A stretch of DNA of 64,000 bases from Hoylesella oralis ATCC 33269. GTDB taxonomy: Bacteria; Bacteroidota; Bacteroidia; Bacteroidales; Bacteroidaceae. A model generated the notes under the pieces. It did not search any database, had not been told where the DNA came from, and saw nothing but the letters and a program-made list of their open reading frames with translations. The stretch is from positions 310,001-374,000 of the forward strand of contig NZ_GL833119.1 of the NCBI RefSeq assembly GCF_000185145.2, in the 5' to 3' direction. Shown here piece by piece: positions 1-7,820 of this stretch (positions within the stretch are counted from its first letter, which is position 1; every line of letters begins with the position of its first letter). The position numbers were made by a program, and so were the translations under genes.

Positions 1-1110
1 GCTTATCTCTATTTCGATGGTCTGCGAATGATGGATGTCGTGGTTGACAAACATCATAAACCGGCTCTTTCCGTTTACCATATAAGACACGAGAATACCC
101 CGCTCGCCGCTGCCGCAAAGCCTTACCGGCACCGACAGGTTTTCCCATTCGGTCGTTCCTTCAATGTGTTTATTCCCCGTATGTCCTACGGCAACGGCCT
201 TTGCACCCAAGAACACCCAAGCCAAGCTCTGTATTTCACGGTTCAAATTCCTTACGAGTTCGTACACCGGAGTACGCTTTCCGTGCTCATCGATGGGTGC
301 ACTGTGGAAGTTCCATGTATCGGTGGGCGGCGTCCAATAAGTAAAGTGTTGTATGCACTGTGCCCCATAAGCCAACGCACTGAATGCCTCTATGCGCAAA
401 TGAGCGGCCGTTGGAATGGGATAAGAACCGTGGGCAGTGCTCAAAACAAATGCCCAGAAAGGCTGCATACTGCGCATCGATACCCGACGGGCTACCTCAA
501 GATTACTGTAAAGTTGTGGTCTTACGACCACTTTACCCTGCTCCTGAACGATCGGATAGAGGTCGTAAGAGAGCTGCGAAAGCCCCAATTCGTCTACCGA
601 CCGCTGCACATACTCCTCGTAGGTCTTTGTTCCGAGCTCTGCAGGCGATACGAATATCGGCAGCAAATTCAGATATATAAGGTGTTTGTCATCGATCTTG
701 TACACCCTATCCCTAAACTTTCTAAGGTCGGCAAAACTCACTGTCGTCGGTTCATCGCGCAGGAACCAGCCGCAAAGCATCTTTTCGTTCTTGAAATGTT
801 CCACGATTTCGGCCGTTCTCTCCTCCAATTCAGGACAACCGGCCATCAGTCTGACACCCGTACCCTTGCTTGCCGAGAGCCCTTTAGCTAACTGATCGGC
901 GTTCTCGAAGTGCGAGAAAGAGATGTTAAAGCCGGCATTTCGCAATTCCATATACCGCTCTCGTGTAAGATTACTGTCGGGAAGAATGGAATACCATGCA
1001 AGGATCGGGAACTCTTTTCCCGTAGGATTCTTGTACTTCATCTTATTATCGGCATTCCCGGCAATAGCGGCTACCAGCAACAAGAGAACTATTGTAATCT
1101 TTTTCATCAT
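1..1110 (-). CDS. Secreted TIM-barrel glycoside hydrolase-like protein (3' end cut by window edge)
   Basis: The visible 370 codons start at tandem ATGs (MMKK) and open with a signal peptide of about 19 residues, so the protein is exported. Aromatic and acidic motifs spaced along the chain (ILAWYS near 36-41, WFLRDEP near 115-121, YDLYP near 182-186, YWTPP near 258-262) fit a clan-A type (beta/alpha)8 glycosidase fold; Glu120 in RDEP is the best candidate acid/base. After about residue 300 a beta-rich segment begins, as in beta-galactosidase-like proteins with an accessory C-terminal domain. The gene continues past base 1, so its end is unseen. It lies 65 bases from the SanA-like gene on the same strand. 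Fold class is inferred; family number and substrate cannot be assigned. Confidence 0.6.
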   Translation of the reverse strand, partial: MMKKITIVLLLLVAAIAGNADNKMKYKNPTGKEFPILAWYSILPDSNLTRERYMELRNAGFNISFSHFENADQLAKGLSASKGTGVRLMAGCPELEERTAEIVEHFKNEKMLCGWFLRDEPTTVSFADLRKFRDRVYKIDDKHLIYLNLLPIFVSPAELGTKTYEEYVQRSVDELGLSQLSYDLYPIVQEQGKVVVRPQLYSNLEVARRVSMRSMQPFWAFVLSTAHGSYPIPTAAHLRIEAFSALAYGAQCIQHFTYWTPPTDTWNFHSAPIDEHGKRTPVYELVRNLNREIQSLAWVFLGAKAVAVGHTGNKHIEGTTEWENLSVPVRLCGSGERGILVSYMVNGKSRFMMFVNHDIHHSQTIEIEIS

Positions 1111-1175
1111 ACGATTAAACATTAAAAAAACTCTATTTTTTCTTCGAACAACGGCCGTATTACAGTAAAAGGCCG

Positions 1176-1835
1176 CTACTCTATTTCAACCCGTTTGCCC
1201 AAGAAATGGGGCTGAAGACCTACCAAAAGATCGATATGTGCCTTGGTTCGCGCCAGATATTCGCGGCATTTCATGCGGAATTGCCACCATCTGTTCTGAA
1301 AATCGCCTGCATTGAAAGCTATCGCATCGATACCCTCGGCACGCGAAAGATACAGTGCGCGCTCGTTATGAAACTGCTGCGAGATAATCGTAAAGGTATG
1401 GAGACCGAAGATTTCCTTGGCTCTAACAACCGAATCGAGCGTTCGCAATCCGGCATAATCCAAATAGATAACGCTGTCGGGTACGCCCTGTGCCATCAAA
1501 TCGGCTTTCATCTGTTCGGGTTCGTTGTACGTCTCGCTCGGGTTGGCTCCGCTAATCAGAATACGTGAAATTTTACCTGAACGATAGAGTTCTGCGGTTG
1601 CATCGATCCTTGCCGTATAATACGGATTGGGTGCTCCTGTTCTTCCTTTGGGGTTGGTACCCAACAAAAGGCCCACGCGGCGGGCAGGTATTTGCGACAC
1701 ATTTTCATACATTCGCCCCTCGGCTGCCCGTTTTACATCGTAATTGCAATAAACTATGGCTGCGATACAAACCGCACAAAAACCCAATGCCGTGAACAAA
1801 AGGCGCGTAAATAATTTCTTTTTCTTGTCTGTCAT
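1176..1835 (-). CDS. SanA/YdcF-like DUF218 envelope protein
   Basis: This 219-residue protein has a lysine-rich start and one membrane segment (about residues 10-30), followed by a DUF218 domain. Family motifs are LLLGTNP near residue 56, RIDATAELY near 75, ILISGANPSE near 91 and ISQQFHNERALYL near 149. SanA of enterobacteria is tied to envelope permeability and vancomycin exclusion at high temperature; the biochemical activity of the family is not settled. The domain should face the periplasm. The gene sits 17 bases after a truncated glycosyltransferase and could share its transcript. Family assignment is firm; role here is inferred. Confidence 0.85.
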   Translation of the reverse strand: MTDKKKKLFTRLLFTALGFCAVCIAAIVYCNYDVKRAAEGRMYENVSQIPARRVGLLLGTNPKGRTGAPNPYYTARIDATAELYRSGKISRILISGANPSETYNEPEQMKADLMAQGVPDSVIYLDYAGLRTLDSVVRAKEIFGLHTFTIISQQFHNERALYLSRAEGIDAIAFNAGDFQNRWWQFRMKCREYLARTKAHIDLLVGLQPHFLGKRVEIE

Positions 1836-1852
1836 TTCTGTTTTGCTTATAT

Positions 1853-2200
1853 TTATCGCCCGATTCGTGCGATTAGTTTACTTATCCGAACATAAATCGG
1901 AGGCAAGGTGTCATCGGAATCTACGAAAGTAATCCATTCGCCACGGGCCATTTTCACGCCGTTCTCACGCGCTTTGCTTCTGCCAAGGTTAGGCTGATGG
2001 ACGACTATGATACGCTTGTCGCCCTCCGACATCTTATCGCAAACGGCGCTACTCCTATCGTTACTGCCGTCGTCAACAACTATAATCTCGATATCGCCGA
2101 ACGTTTGAGTGGCAACGCTTTCTATGCATTGCCCGATCGTATCTTCCGAATTGTACACGGGAATAATAACAGAAACCTTCGTTCCGAGTTCGTTTTCCAT
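1853..2200 (-). pseudogene. Truncated family 2 glycosyltransferase
   Basis: From the ATG at 2200 (preceded by AAGAGAG) the frame encodes 115 residues that are a clear GT2 N-terminus: VSVIIPVYNSEDTIGQCIES, then IEIIVVDDGSNDRS, then FVDSDDT, the metal-binding DxD region. The reading frame ends about 20 residues after that motif, whereas GT2 enzymes normally continue for another 120-200 residues with the acceptor site and catalytic base. No continuation is visible in another frame before the SanA-like gene. It is therefore probably a decayed or 3'-deleted gene. An open frame also extends upstream of 2200, but that part has no GT2 resemblance. Confidence 0.65.
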
Positions 2201-2388
2201 CTCTCTTTTGAATAAGAATGAATAACAGAGCGTACCTGTATCGATCTTAGATTGAGCATGCAAGCCGGTTAGGCAAGCTATGTATCGACCGCAGGTATAC
2301 CGTCTAAGAATTACGTGCTGTGCACTCGCACCATAAACACAACTGCCATAGCGCCGAAAAAGCACGACCTTTGCACCGACGTTTAGTG

Positions 2389-3936
2389 TTACACGCCCCG
2401 CTCTGCCCAATCTCCACGGTCGAGATTTCGGTAACTTATGGCTTCTGCAAGATGCTCCATCTGCACGTGTTCACTGCCGGCGAGGTCGGCAATCGTACGG
2501 GCTACCTTCAATATGCGGCTATAGGCGCGGGCGCTGAGCGACAGTTTTTCCATCGCCAAGCGTAGCATTTCAATGCCTTGTGTATCGGGTTCGGCAAACC
2601 GATGTATCATCTTTTCGCTCATTTGAGCATTGCAATACACGCCACGAATATCCTTATAGCGCTCTTCCTGCATACGTCTTGCACGGATAACCCGCTCTCT
2701 GATGGTGCTGCTCGGTTCGCCTTGGGTTGCTTTGCTGATATCCTTGAACGGTACGGGAGTAATTTCGATTTGAATATCGATACGGTCTAACAGCGGTCCC
2801 GATATCTTATTCATGTAACGTTGTATCTGCCCGGGAGTACAAACGCAGGTATGCGTGGCATCTCCATAGTAGCCGCAAGGGCACGGATTCATCGATGCAA
2901 CGAACATGAACGAACAGGGGAACTCTACCGTATAACGCGCCCGTGAGATCGATATCTTACGATCTTCAAGCGGTTGTCGCAATACTTCTAAGGTAGACTT
3001 ACTGAATTCCGGCAGTTCATCGCAGAACAACACGCCATGATGGGCCAATGAAATCTCGCCGGGTTGAGGTATAGCGCCGCCACCTACTAAGGCTACCTCG
3101 GATATAGTATGGTGGGGAGCGCGGAAAGGACGCTGCGAAATGAGCGAAGTGTTCTTGCTTAACTTCCCTGCAACGCTGTGAATTTGCGTTGTTTCCAAGC
3201 TTTCAGACAAAGAAAGCGGGGGAAGTATCGAAGGTAGACGCTTCGCCATCATCGACTTTCCGCTACCCGGAGGACCTATCATTATTATGTTATGCCCGCC
3301 TGCAGCGGCTACTTCCAAGGCACGTTTTACGTTTTCTTGCCCCCTTACATCGGCAAAATCGAGATCGAAAGAGTACTGTTGTTCGTAAAATTCCTTACGG
3401 GTATCGATAACGGTCGGCTCAAACGCCTCCATATCCGTTAAGAATTTAATGACATCCATCATAGAATTCATGCCGTAAACCTCAAGGTTATCTACGACGG
3501 CCGCTTCTCTTACGTTCTGTGTAGGTACGATCAGCCCCTTGAAATGCTCGGCACGAGCCCTTATGGCAATAGGCAATGCCCCGCGTATAGGTTGCAAATG
3601 GCCGTCGAGACTTAACTCTCCGACCATCATATATTGCCCGAGTTTATCCGATTCTATGTTGCCGTTGGCGGCCAAGATGGCTATGGCAAGGGGTAAATCG
3701 AAGCTGCTTCCCTCCTTTCGGAGGTCGGCCGGAGCCATGTTAACCGTAATGTCTGCATGCGGAAACTTATACCCATTGAACTGTAAGGCAGCAGCTATAC
3801 GGTCGCGACCTTCACGCACTGCCTCGTCTCCAAGTCCTGTAAAATGATACATCACACCATTTATAAGGCTCACTTCTATGGTCACTGTGGTTACATCCAA
3901 GCCGTTCACCGCGGCACAGTATGTTTTTACAAGCAT
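2389..3936 (-). CDS. YifB/ComM family Mg-chelatase-like AAA ATPase
   Basis: The 515-residue protein has the full YifB architecture: an N-terminal Lon-protease-like (ribosomal S5 fold) domain to about residue 170, then an AAA+ magnesium-chelatase-type ATPase. Walker A is GPPGSGKS at 221-228, and the Walker B region contains VLFCDELPEF. The cysteine cluster NPCPCGYYGD...CVC follows, and a C-terminal helical domain carries the SARAYSRILKVARTIADL segment. ComM in Haemophilus is a hexameric helicase that aids branch migration during natural transformation; that role is known for the family, not shown here. It is probably cytoplasmic. A gap of 188 bases separates it from the glycosyltransferase remnant. 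Confidence 0.93.
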   Translation of the reverse strand: MLVKTYCAAVNGLDVTTVTIEVSLINGVMYHFTGLGDEAVREGRDRIAAALQFNGYKFPHADITVNMAPADLRKEGSSFDLPLAIAILAANGNIESDKLGQYMMVGELSLDGHLQPIRGALPIAIRARAEHFKGLIVPTQNVREAAVVDNLEVYGMNSMMDVIKFLTDMEAFEPTVIDTRKEFYEQQYSFDLDFADVRGQENVKRALEVAAAGGHNIIMIGPPGSGKSMMAKRLPSILPPLSLSESLETTQIHSVAGKLSKNTSLISQRPFRAPHHTISEVALVGGGAIPQPGEISLAHHGVLFCDELPEFSKSTLEVLRQPLEDRKISISRARYTVEFPCSFMFVASMNPCPCGYYGDATHTCVCTPGQIQRYMNKISGPLLDRIDIQIEITPVPFKDISKATQGEPSSTIRERVIRARRMQEERYKDIRGVYCNAQMSEKMIHRFAEPDTQGIEMLRLAMEKLSLSARAYSRILKVARTIADLAGSEHVQMEHLAEAISYRNLDRGDWAERGV

Positions 3937-3952
3937 GGTATATGGATTGTAT

Positions 3953-4954
3953 TTATTTGGTCATCTCCACTATTTTTTTGCGTAAATCGTCCGTGTTAAG
4001 TCTATGGGCAACCACTTTGCCTCTCTTCAATAGAATGTTGTCGGGAACAGAGGTAAGTCCTAATTTACTTATAATGCCTCCATTGAACATATCGCCATCG
4101 CATACGATGGGCACATTCAGCGAGTCATTGCTCAATGCCTGCCTGCACTCCGCCCGATTGGCATCCACACTAATGGCTAAAATCTTCAGCTTTCCGCCCA
4201 TTTCCCGCTGCATCTGTTTGAGTTGTTGCAGCATGCTTACACTCTCAAAACTCCACGATGCCCATACATGAACGACTGAGACAGGAGCGGAAGACAGCAC
4301 GGATGAAGACACTGCATGCCCATTAATATCGTAACCGGAGAATGGTGGAAGAGACTTACCCATTCTGATTATATCAAGTTTCTCTGCCTGTTTTGCAAGA
4401 CGCACCAACACTCCGTTGTTGGGTTGTACGGCAAGCATGATTTTTATAAGTTCCTTGGCTTTGGCTTGGTTGGGAGTAGGAGTCTGCATAAAATATTTGC
4501 TCACCAAATAAACACTTGCTAAAGATTTAGGATGATCTTTAATAAATTGTGCGGCATACTGTAGAACTTCGGGCGGCGAAGCACTCACAATCTGCTGACG
4601 GAACTTGCCCATGAGTTCGTTCTCATCGGTACCTTCGATCTTCATCTCCTTCAAATGCGACGCATCGCCACGAATGCTGACTTCCTCGCCCGCTTCGGTA
4701 AAGACCGGTTGTTCAGAGAAATTCGGGAACACAATCATCAGTGTAGCAGGCTTATCACAAGGAATTTCGTAAGCAAAACGCCCTCCCGAAACCTTGATGG
4801 TATCTATTCCGTCGATGGCACCATCAGGACTATACACATAAAATTCGCCCTGATTCAGGTGAATGAAGCGGCCATCAATCTTAAAATGATGGCTGTCTAT
4901 GCCACACGACACCAAAATCAGAGCGAAGAACAGTAAGAAACCGAATTGTTTCAT
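3953..4954 (-). CDS. Thioredoxin-fold (TlpA-like) DUF4369 lipoprotein lacking the CxxC
   Basis: A lipobox (LVSC, Cys17) marks this 333-residue protein as a lipoprotein. Residues 22-120 resemble the DUF4369 beta domain common in Bacteroidetes TlpA-like proteins, and residues 200-333 form a thioredoxin/AhpC-TSA fold. At the active site, where TlpA proteins have WASWCxxC, this one reads WASWSFES (Ser235 and Ser238), so both redox cysteines are missing and thiol-disulfide exchange is unlikely. Its ATG follows the stop of the OmpA/TPR lipoprotein with no gap (TAAATG), so the two are surely translated from one mRNA and may act together at the envelope. A binding or scaffolding role is inference. 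Confidence 0.85.
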   Translation of the reverse strand: MKQFGFLLFFALILVSCGIDSHHFKIDGRFIHLNQGEFYVYSPDGAIDGIDTIKVSGGRFAYEIPCDKPATLMIVFPNFSEQPVFTEAGEEVSIRGDASHLKEMKIEGTDENELMGKFRQQIVSASPPEVLQYAAQFIKDHPKSLASVYLVSKYFMQTPTPNQAKAKELIKIMLAVQPNNGVLVRLAKQAEKLDIIRMGKSLPPFSGYDINGHAVSSSVLSSAPVSVVHVWASWSFESVSMLQQLKQMQREMGGKLKILAISVDANRAECRQALSNDSLNVPIVCDGDMFNGGIISKLGLTSVPDNILLKRGKVVAHRLNTDDLRKKIVEMTK

Positions 4955-6634
4955 TTATTTCTTTAATAGCTCCAACTCCAAATCATTATCTGCATAAGTC
5001 TTCAAAGAAGGATCCTTCTTCAGTGCTTCATTCAGATACGACTCGGCAGCGAACTTGTTTCCTCTGCGCGCTGCAACAACGGCATGCAGATATTCTGTCA
5101 GTCCGTCAGGGTTCTTAATAGCGTCTAAAGTAGATGCTGCAGCCGCATAGTTCTTATTCAATAGCTGTGCAAGAGCCGCCATATTAGAGTTGATTCCCTT
5201 AAGATTTTCTTCGGCTTTTGCAAAGTCTCCCTTCGCTATATTGAGGGTTCCTAAGGCTTGTCCGAAGTCATTAGCAGCAGTAGCTTTCGATATTTCGTTC
5301 TCAGCCTGTACGAGTTTCCCGTCTTTCAGCAACAGGAGTCCCTGATTGGCATAAGCTTCAGGTGCGCTGCTATTGATACGGAGTGCCTGTGCGAGGTAGC
5401 GCTTGGCAGCATCTTCGTTACCTTTAGTAACTTCTAACACGGCAAGGTTGTTAAATGCACGGTAATCCTTATCGTAATATTCAGCCGTCTTCTTGTAGAT
5501 TTCCTCCTTTTTAGCAGCATTATCTTGTAGTGCTGCGTAATACAGAAGTTCATCTGCGCTTAATTTAGCGGCATCTTGATCGTATTGATTCTTTATTTCA
5601 TCATCGCTACGCCCTATTGTTTCGTAGTTTATAATTAATCTCGAACGGCGCAATTCGGGCAAGATACCGTCTGCCAACTCACGAAATCCTTCGCTCATAT
5701 TACGTATCTGTTGCTCACGTTCCTGCGGATCTTTGTACATAGAAAGCACTCTAAGAATAACATCCTTATCCTGTATGTTAGATGCCTGCACGAGTTTCTG
5801 GAAGCCTTCCCAATCTTGAGCGGTGTAATGTGCATCGATACCCGTACTTACACCTGTCTGTTTGAGCTGTTGTTTTACATATCCTTCAGACGTATTTTGC
5901 CGTTTACTGGCCAATTTATCATTGAATGTGAAGCCTCCTTCGGGCGAAGCATAGGCTTGGACCTCTACATTACGGATGTTAAGTCGTTCACGTTCTTGGT
6001 TTATTTTCCTCAACATGCGCACGAATTCAGCCACTGAATTGTTTTTAAGTTCGCTTTTACGAAGGTTAGCCTGATTGATCAGGAAGCGGATATTCGCTTC
6101 TTGTTTCTGCTTCTTTACGCGTTCGAACGAATCGGGAGCCATACATCCGCCATCGCTCACCAACGCCCGTTTGTAAAGTTCGGATGTTGCAATGACGCCG
6201 GTTGCCACCTTTACGGCCGGAATATTTACCTTTTTACTACCTATACGTGCATCGAACGTCAGATACATGTCGCTCTTCTGCATCTCGGGGACATAGGTAA
6301 AAGAGGTTTTCATATTATATCTTCCGCCCAATCGATATGATATCATTTGGTCGTTACTCATTACACTTTCGCCCCTGAACGTGGCACCTTCGCCTTGCGA
6401 AACCAATCCGTTGCCGTATCTCAATTCAGGAATAACGGTAACAACTGCCTTCTTTTTCATGTATTTCTCGGGGAACATACCGTTGATAGTAGCAGGAACA
6501 TGCCCTCCTTGTGTCTCAAGTGGGTTCGGTGTAACGGTAAAATTGCTCGACGACAATGCCCCCATTTTAGAGCAAGATGTCGATATAGCAAACAAACAAC
6601 AAGCTGATAGAGTAAGGATTAGATTCTTCTGCAT
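4955..6634 (-). CDS. Lipoprotein with OmpA-like segment and TPR repeats
   Basis: This 559-residue protein has a lipobox (STSC, Cys21). Residues 30-170 are beta-rich. A central part (about 180-260) carries VEVQAYASPEG and NDKLASKRQ, which match the peptidoglycan-binding OmpA C-terminal consensus. From about residue 350 to the end there are tetratricopeptide-like repeats (YYAALQDN, AFNNLAVLEVTKGNEDAAKR, AYANQGLLLLKDGKLVQAEN). The protein probably sits in the outer membrane facing the periplasm. It is the first gene of a two-gene unit with the cysteine-less TlpA-like lipoprotein. Its ATG is only 22 bases downstream of tRNA-Leu, with no terminator or promoter recognised between them. Confidence 0.8.
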   Translation of the reverse strand: MQKNLILTLSACCLFAISTSCSKMGALSSSNFTVTPNPLETQGGHVPATINGMFPEKYMKKKAVVTVIPELRYGNGLVSQGEGATFRGESVMSNDQMISYRLGGRYNMKTSFTYVPEMQKSDMYLTFDARIGSKKVNIPAVKVATGVIATSELYKRALVSDGGCMAPDSFERVKKQKQEANIRFLINQANLRKSELKNNSVAEFVRMLRKINQERERLNIRNVEVQAYASPEGGFTFNDKLASKRQNTSEGYVKQQLKQTGVSTGIDAHYTAQDWEGFQKLVQASNIQDKDVILRVLSMYKDPQEREQQIRNMSEGFRELADGILPELRRSRLIINYETIGRSDDEIKNQYDQDAAKLSADELLYYAALQDNAAKKEEIYKKTAEYYDKDYRAFNNLAVLEVTKGNEDAAKRYLAQALRINSSAPEAYANQGLLLLKDGKLVQAENEISKATAANDFGQALGTLNIAKGDFAKAEENLKGINSNMAALAQLLNKNYAAAASTLDAIKNPDGLTEYLHAVVAARRGNKFAAESYLNEALKKDPSLKTYADNDLELELLKK

Positions 6635-6656
6635 AGTCTAAACGTTTTAGGTAAGG

Positions 6657-6742
6657 TGCCGCGAGCGGGACTCGAACCCGCACAGCCATTACTAGCCAAG
6701 GGATTTTAAGTCCCTCGTGTCTACCAATTCCACCATTGCGGC
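6657..6742 (-). tRNA. tRNA-Leu(TAA)
   Basis: Read on the minus strand the cloverleaf begins GCCGCAATGGTGG, has a D-arm AATTGGTAGACACG, an anticodon stem AGGGA/TCCCT around the loop CTTAAAA (anticodon TAA), a long class II variable arm and the T-arm GCGGGTTCGAGTCCCGC. The acceptor arm has one A/C mismatch at the sixth pair. CCA is not encoded. It is the second tRNA of a pair with tRNA-Gly. Confidence 0.95.
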
Positions 6743-6766
6743 CGGTGATATACTATAGAGATATGG

Positions 6767-6839
6767 AGCGGCAAACGGGGCTCGAACCCGCGACCTCGAC
6801 CTTGGCAAGGTCGCGCTCTACCAACTGAGCTATTGCCGC
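6767..6839 (-). tRNA. tRNA-Gly(GCC)
   Basis: On the minus strand the sequence starts GCGGCAATAGCTC, with anticodon stem CGACC/GGTCG around the loop TTGCCAA (anticodon GCC) and T-arm GCGGGTTCGAGCCCCGT. All seven acceptor pairs are Watson-Crick. CCA is not encoded. It is 24 bases upstream of tRNA-Leu and probably the first gene of this transcript. Confidence 0.96.
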
Positions 6840-6855
6840 CTGCACTATGTATCGG

Positions 6856-6886
6856 CAAAAGTAGTACTTAATATCGTAACTGCAAA
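6856..6886 (-). promoter_or_regulatory. Canonical Bacteroidetes promoter for the tRNA-Gly/tRNA-Leu unit
   Basis: On the minus strand TTTG (6883-6886) is followed after exactly 19 bases by TACTTTTG (6856-6863), matching the Bacteroidetes consensus TTTG-N19-TAnnTTTG. The predicted start is about 10 bases before the tRNA-Gly 5' end. Confidence 0.75.
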
Positions 6887-7253
6887 GACTTTTACACTAT
6901 TTAACGACCGTTTTAAACGGGGGCGACAAGATGAAATAAACAAGCAGAAAACCATCTCTGCGGCAACCGTTCGGTATGCTCGGAGATTACACTTCGTTTG
7001 CACACTTTCAATAAACCATGTCTCTTTCCAAATCGGATATAGCATCTATGACGCATATATTTTATGTCTATCGGACATAAACAGTGCACCTGTTACCCAC
7101 AGAAGATTATCTGATCCGGGCAACCGTATAAAAGTATGCGAGAAAAACATAGGCAGAAAGAGGCCGAGACTGCTGTTTCGACCTTGCAGAAAGGGATATC
7201 GAAGATTGTTATTTCCTTATTTCTTGCCTCTCTGCCGCCCTATCTTAAACAAC
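6887..7253. other. Intergenic region without recognised gene
   Basis: About 370 bases separate the tRNA promoter from the end of the four-cysteine lipoprotein gene. A 66-codon minus-strand open frame crosses part of it and overlaps the promoter; it has no recognisable features and is treated as chance. Nothing else is supported. Confidence 0.5.
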
Positions 7254-7820
7254 TTAATTTACGCTCAACACCCCATACGGACCACCGGTAGCCGCCCTAT
7301 ATCGCGTTAACTTCTTGCCATTTTCGCCCTCTATGATGTTTCCACCGGTGTTCATGTTATACTTTCGCTTACATGTATTGCAAGTAGCAATGCCATCGGT
7401 GCTCATCGAGAGCGGGTAATTGCGTATAGGAATGGCGTTCGGATCGAAGCAATTCGGGCACTGATTGTCGTATGCATAGAACACCGGAGGCGTATCCATG
7501 TTACCGAAACCTACGATAAGTCCGTTGTTTCCACCCAATATAAACGATCTCCGAAGGTCTATGGCATTAAAAGTTTTCCTGCTTTCCGTCCCTTGATTGT
7601 TCTTAAACACAAAGTATTTCGCGCCTCCATGCATATCTTGTCGGATATAGCAGAATACTCCGGGCGATGCAGCCGTCATGGCCGAGGCTAACGTAGCATC
7701 TTTATGCAGGTTATTGTCTATAATCAGATAACAGGGAATTGTAGAAAATTCGTTCTCTATATTGCCGCACGATACAGATAGGAGCACCATGCAGAGGAGC
7801 AAAATCTTAGTTATTCTCAT
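7254..7820 (-). CDS. Lipoprotein with Rieske-like, four-cysteine C-terminal domain
   Basis: The 188-residue protein has a lipobox (SVSC, Cys18). Its C-terminal half holds two cysteine pairs, C121-P-N-C124 and C147-N-T-C150, with the second followed by KRKYNMNTGG and a final TRYRA strand. That arrangement resembles a Rieske fold (second ligand loop, then Y-x-x-x-TG), but true Rieske centres use Cys-His pairs, so these four cysteines would rather bind zinc or a rubredoxin-type metal. The start codon overlaps the argH stop (ATGA), so it is co-translated with argH, an odd pairing for a surface or periplasmic lipoprotein. Metal binding is inferred. Confidence 0.75.
   Translation of the reverse strand: MRITKILLLCMVLLSVSCGNIENEFSTIPCYLIIDNNLHKDATLASAMTAASPGVFCYIRQDMHGGAKYFVFKNNQGTESRKTFNAIDLRRSFILGGNNGLIVGFGNMDTPPVFYAYDNQCPNCFDPNAIPIRNYPLSMSTDGIATCNTCKRKYNMNTGGNIIEGENGKKLTRYRAATGGPYGVLSVN

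Noticed and set aside
28..891. 287-codon plus frame at the left edge
   Set aside because: It is antisense to the signal-peptide-bearing hydrolase-like gene on the minus strand, which has the coherent domain pattern.
6845..7045. 66-codon minus frame upstream of the tRNAs
   Set aside because: Overlaps the canonical tRNA promoter and has no features.
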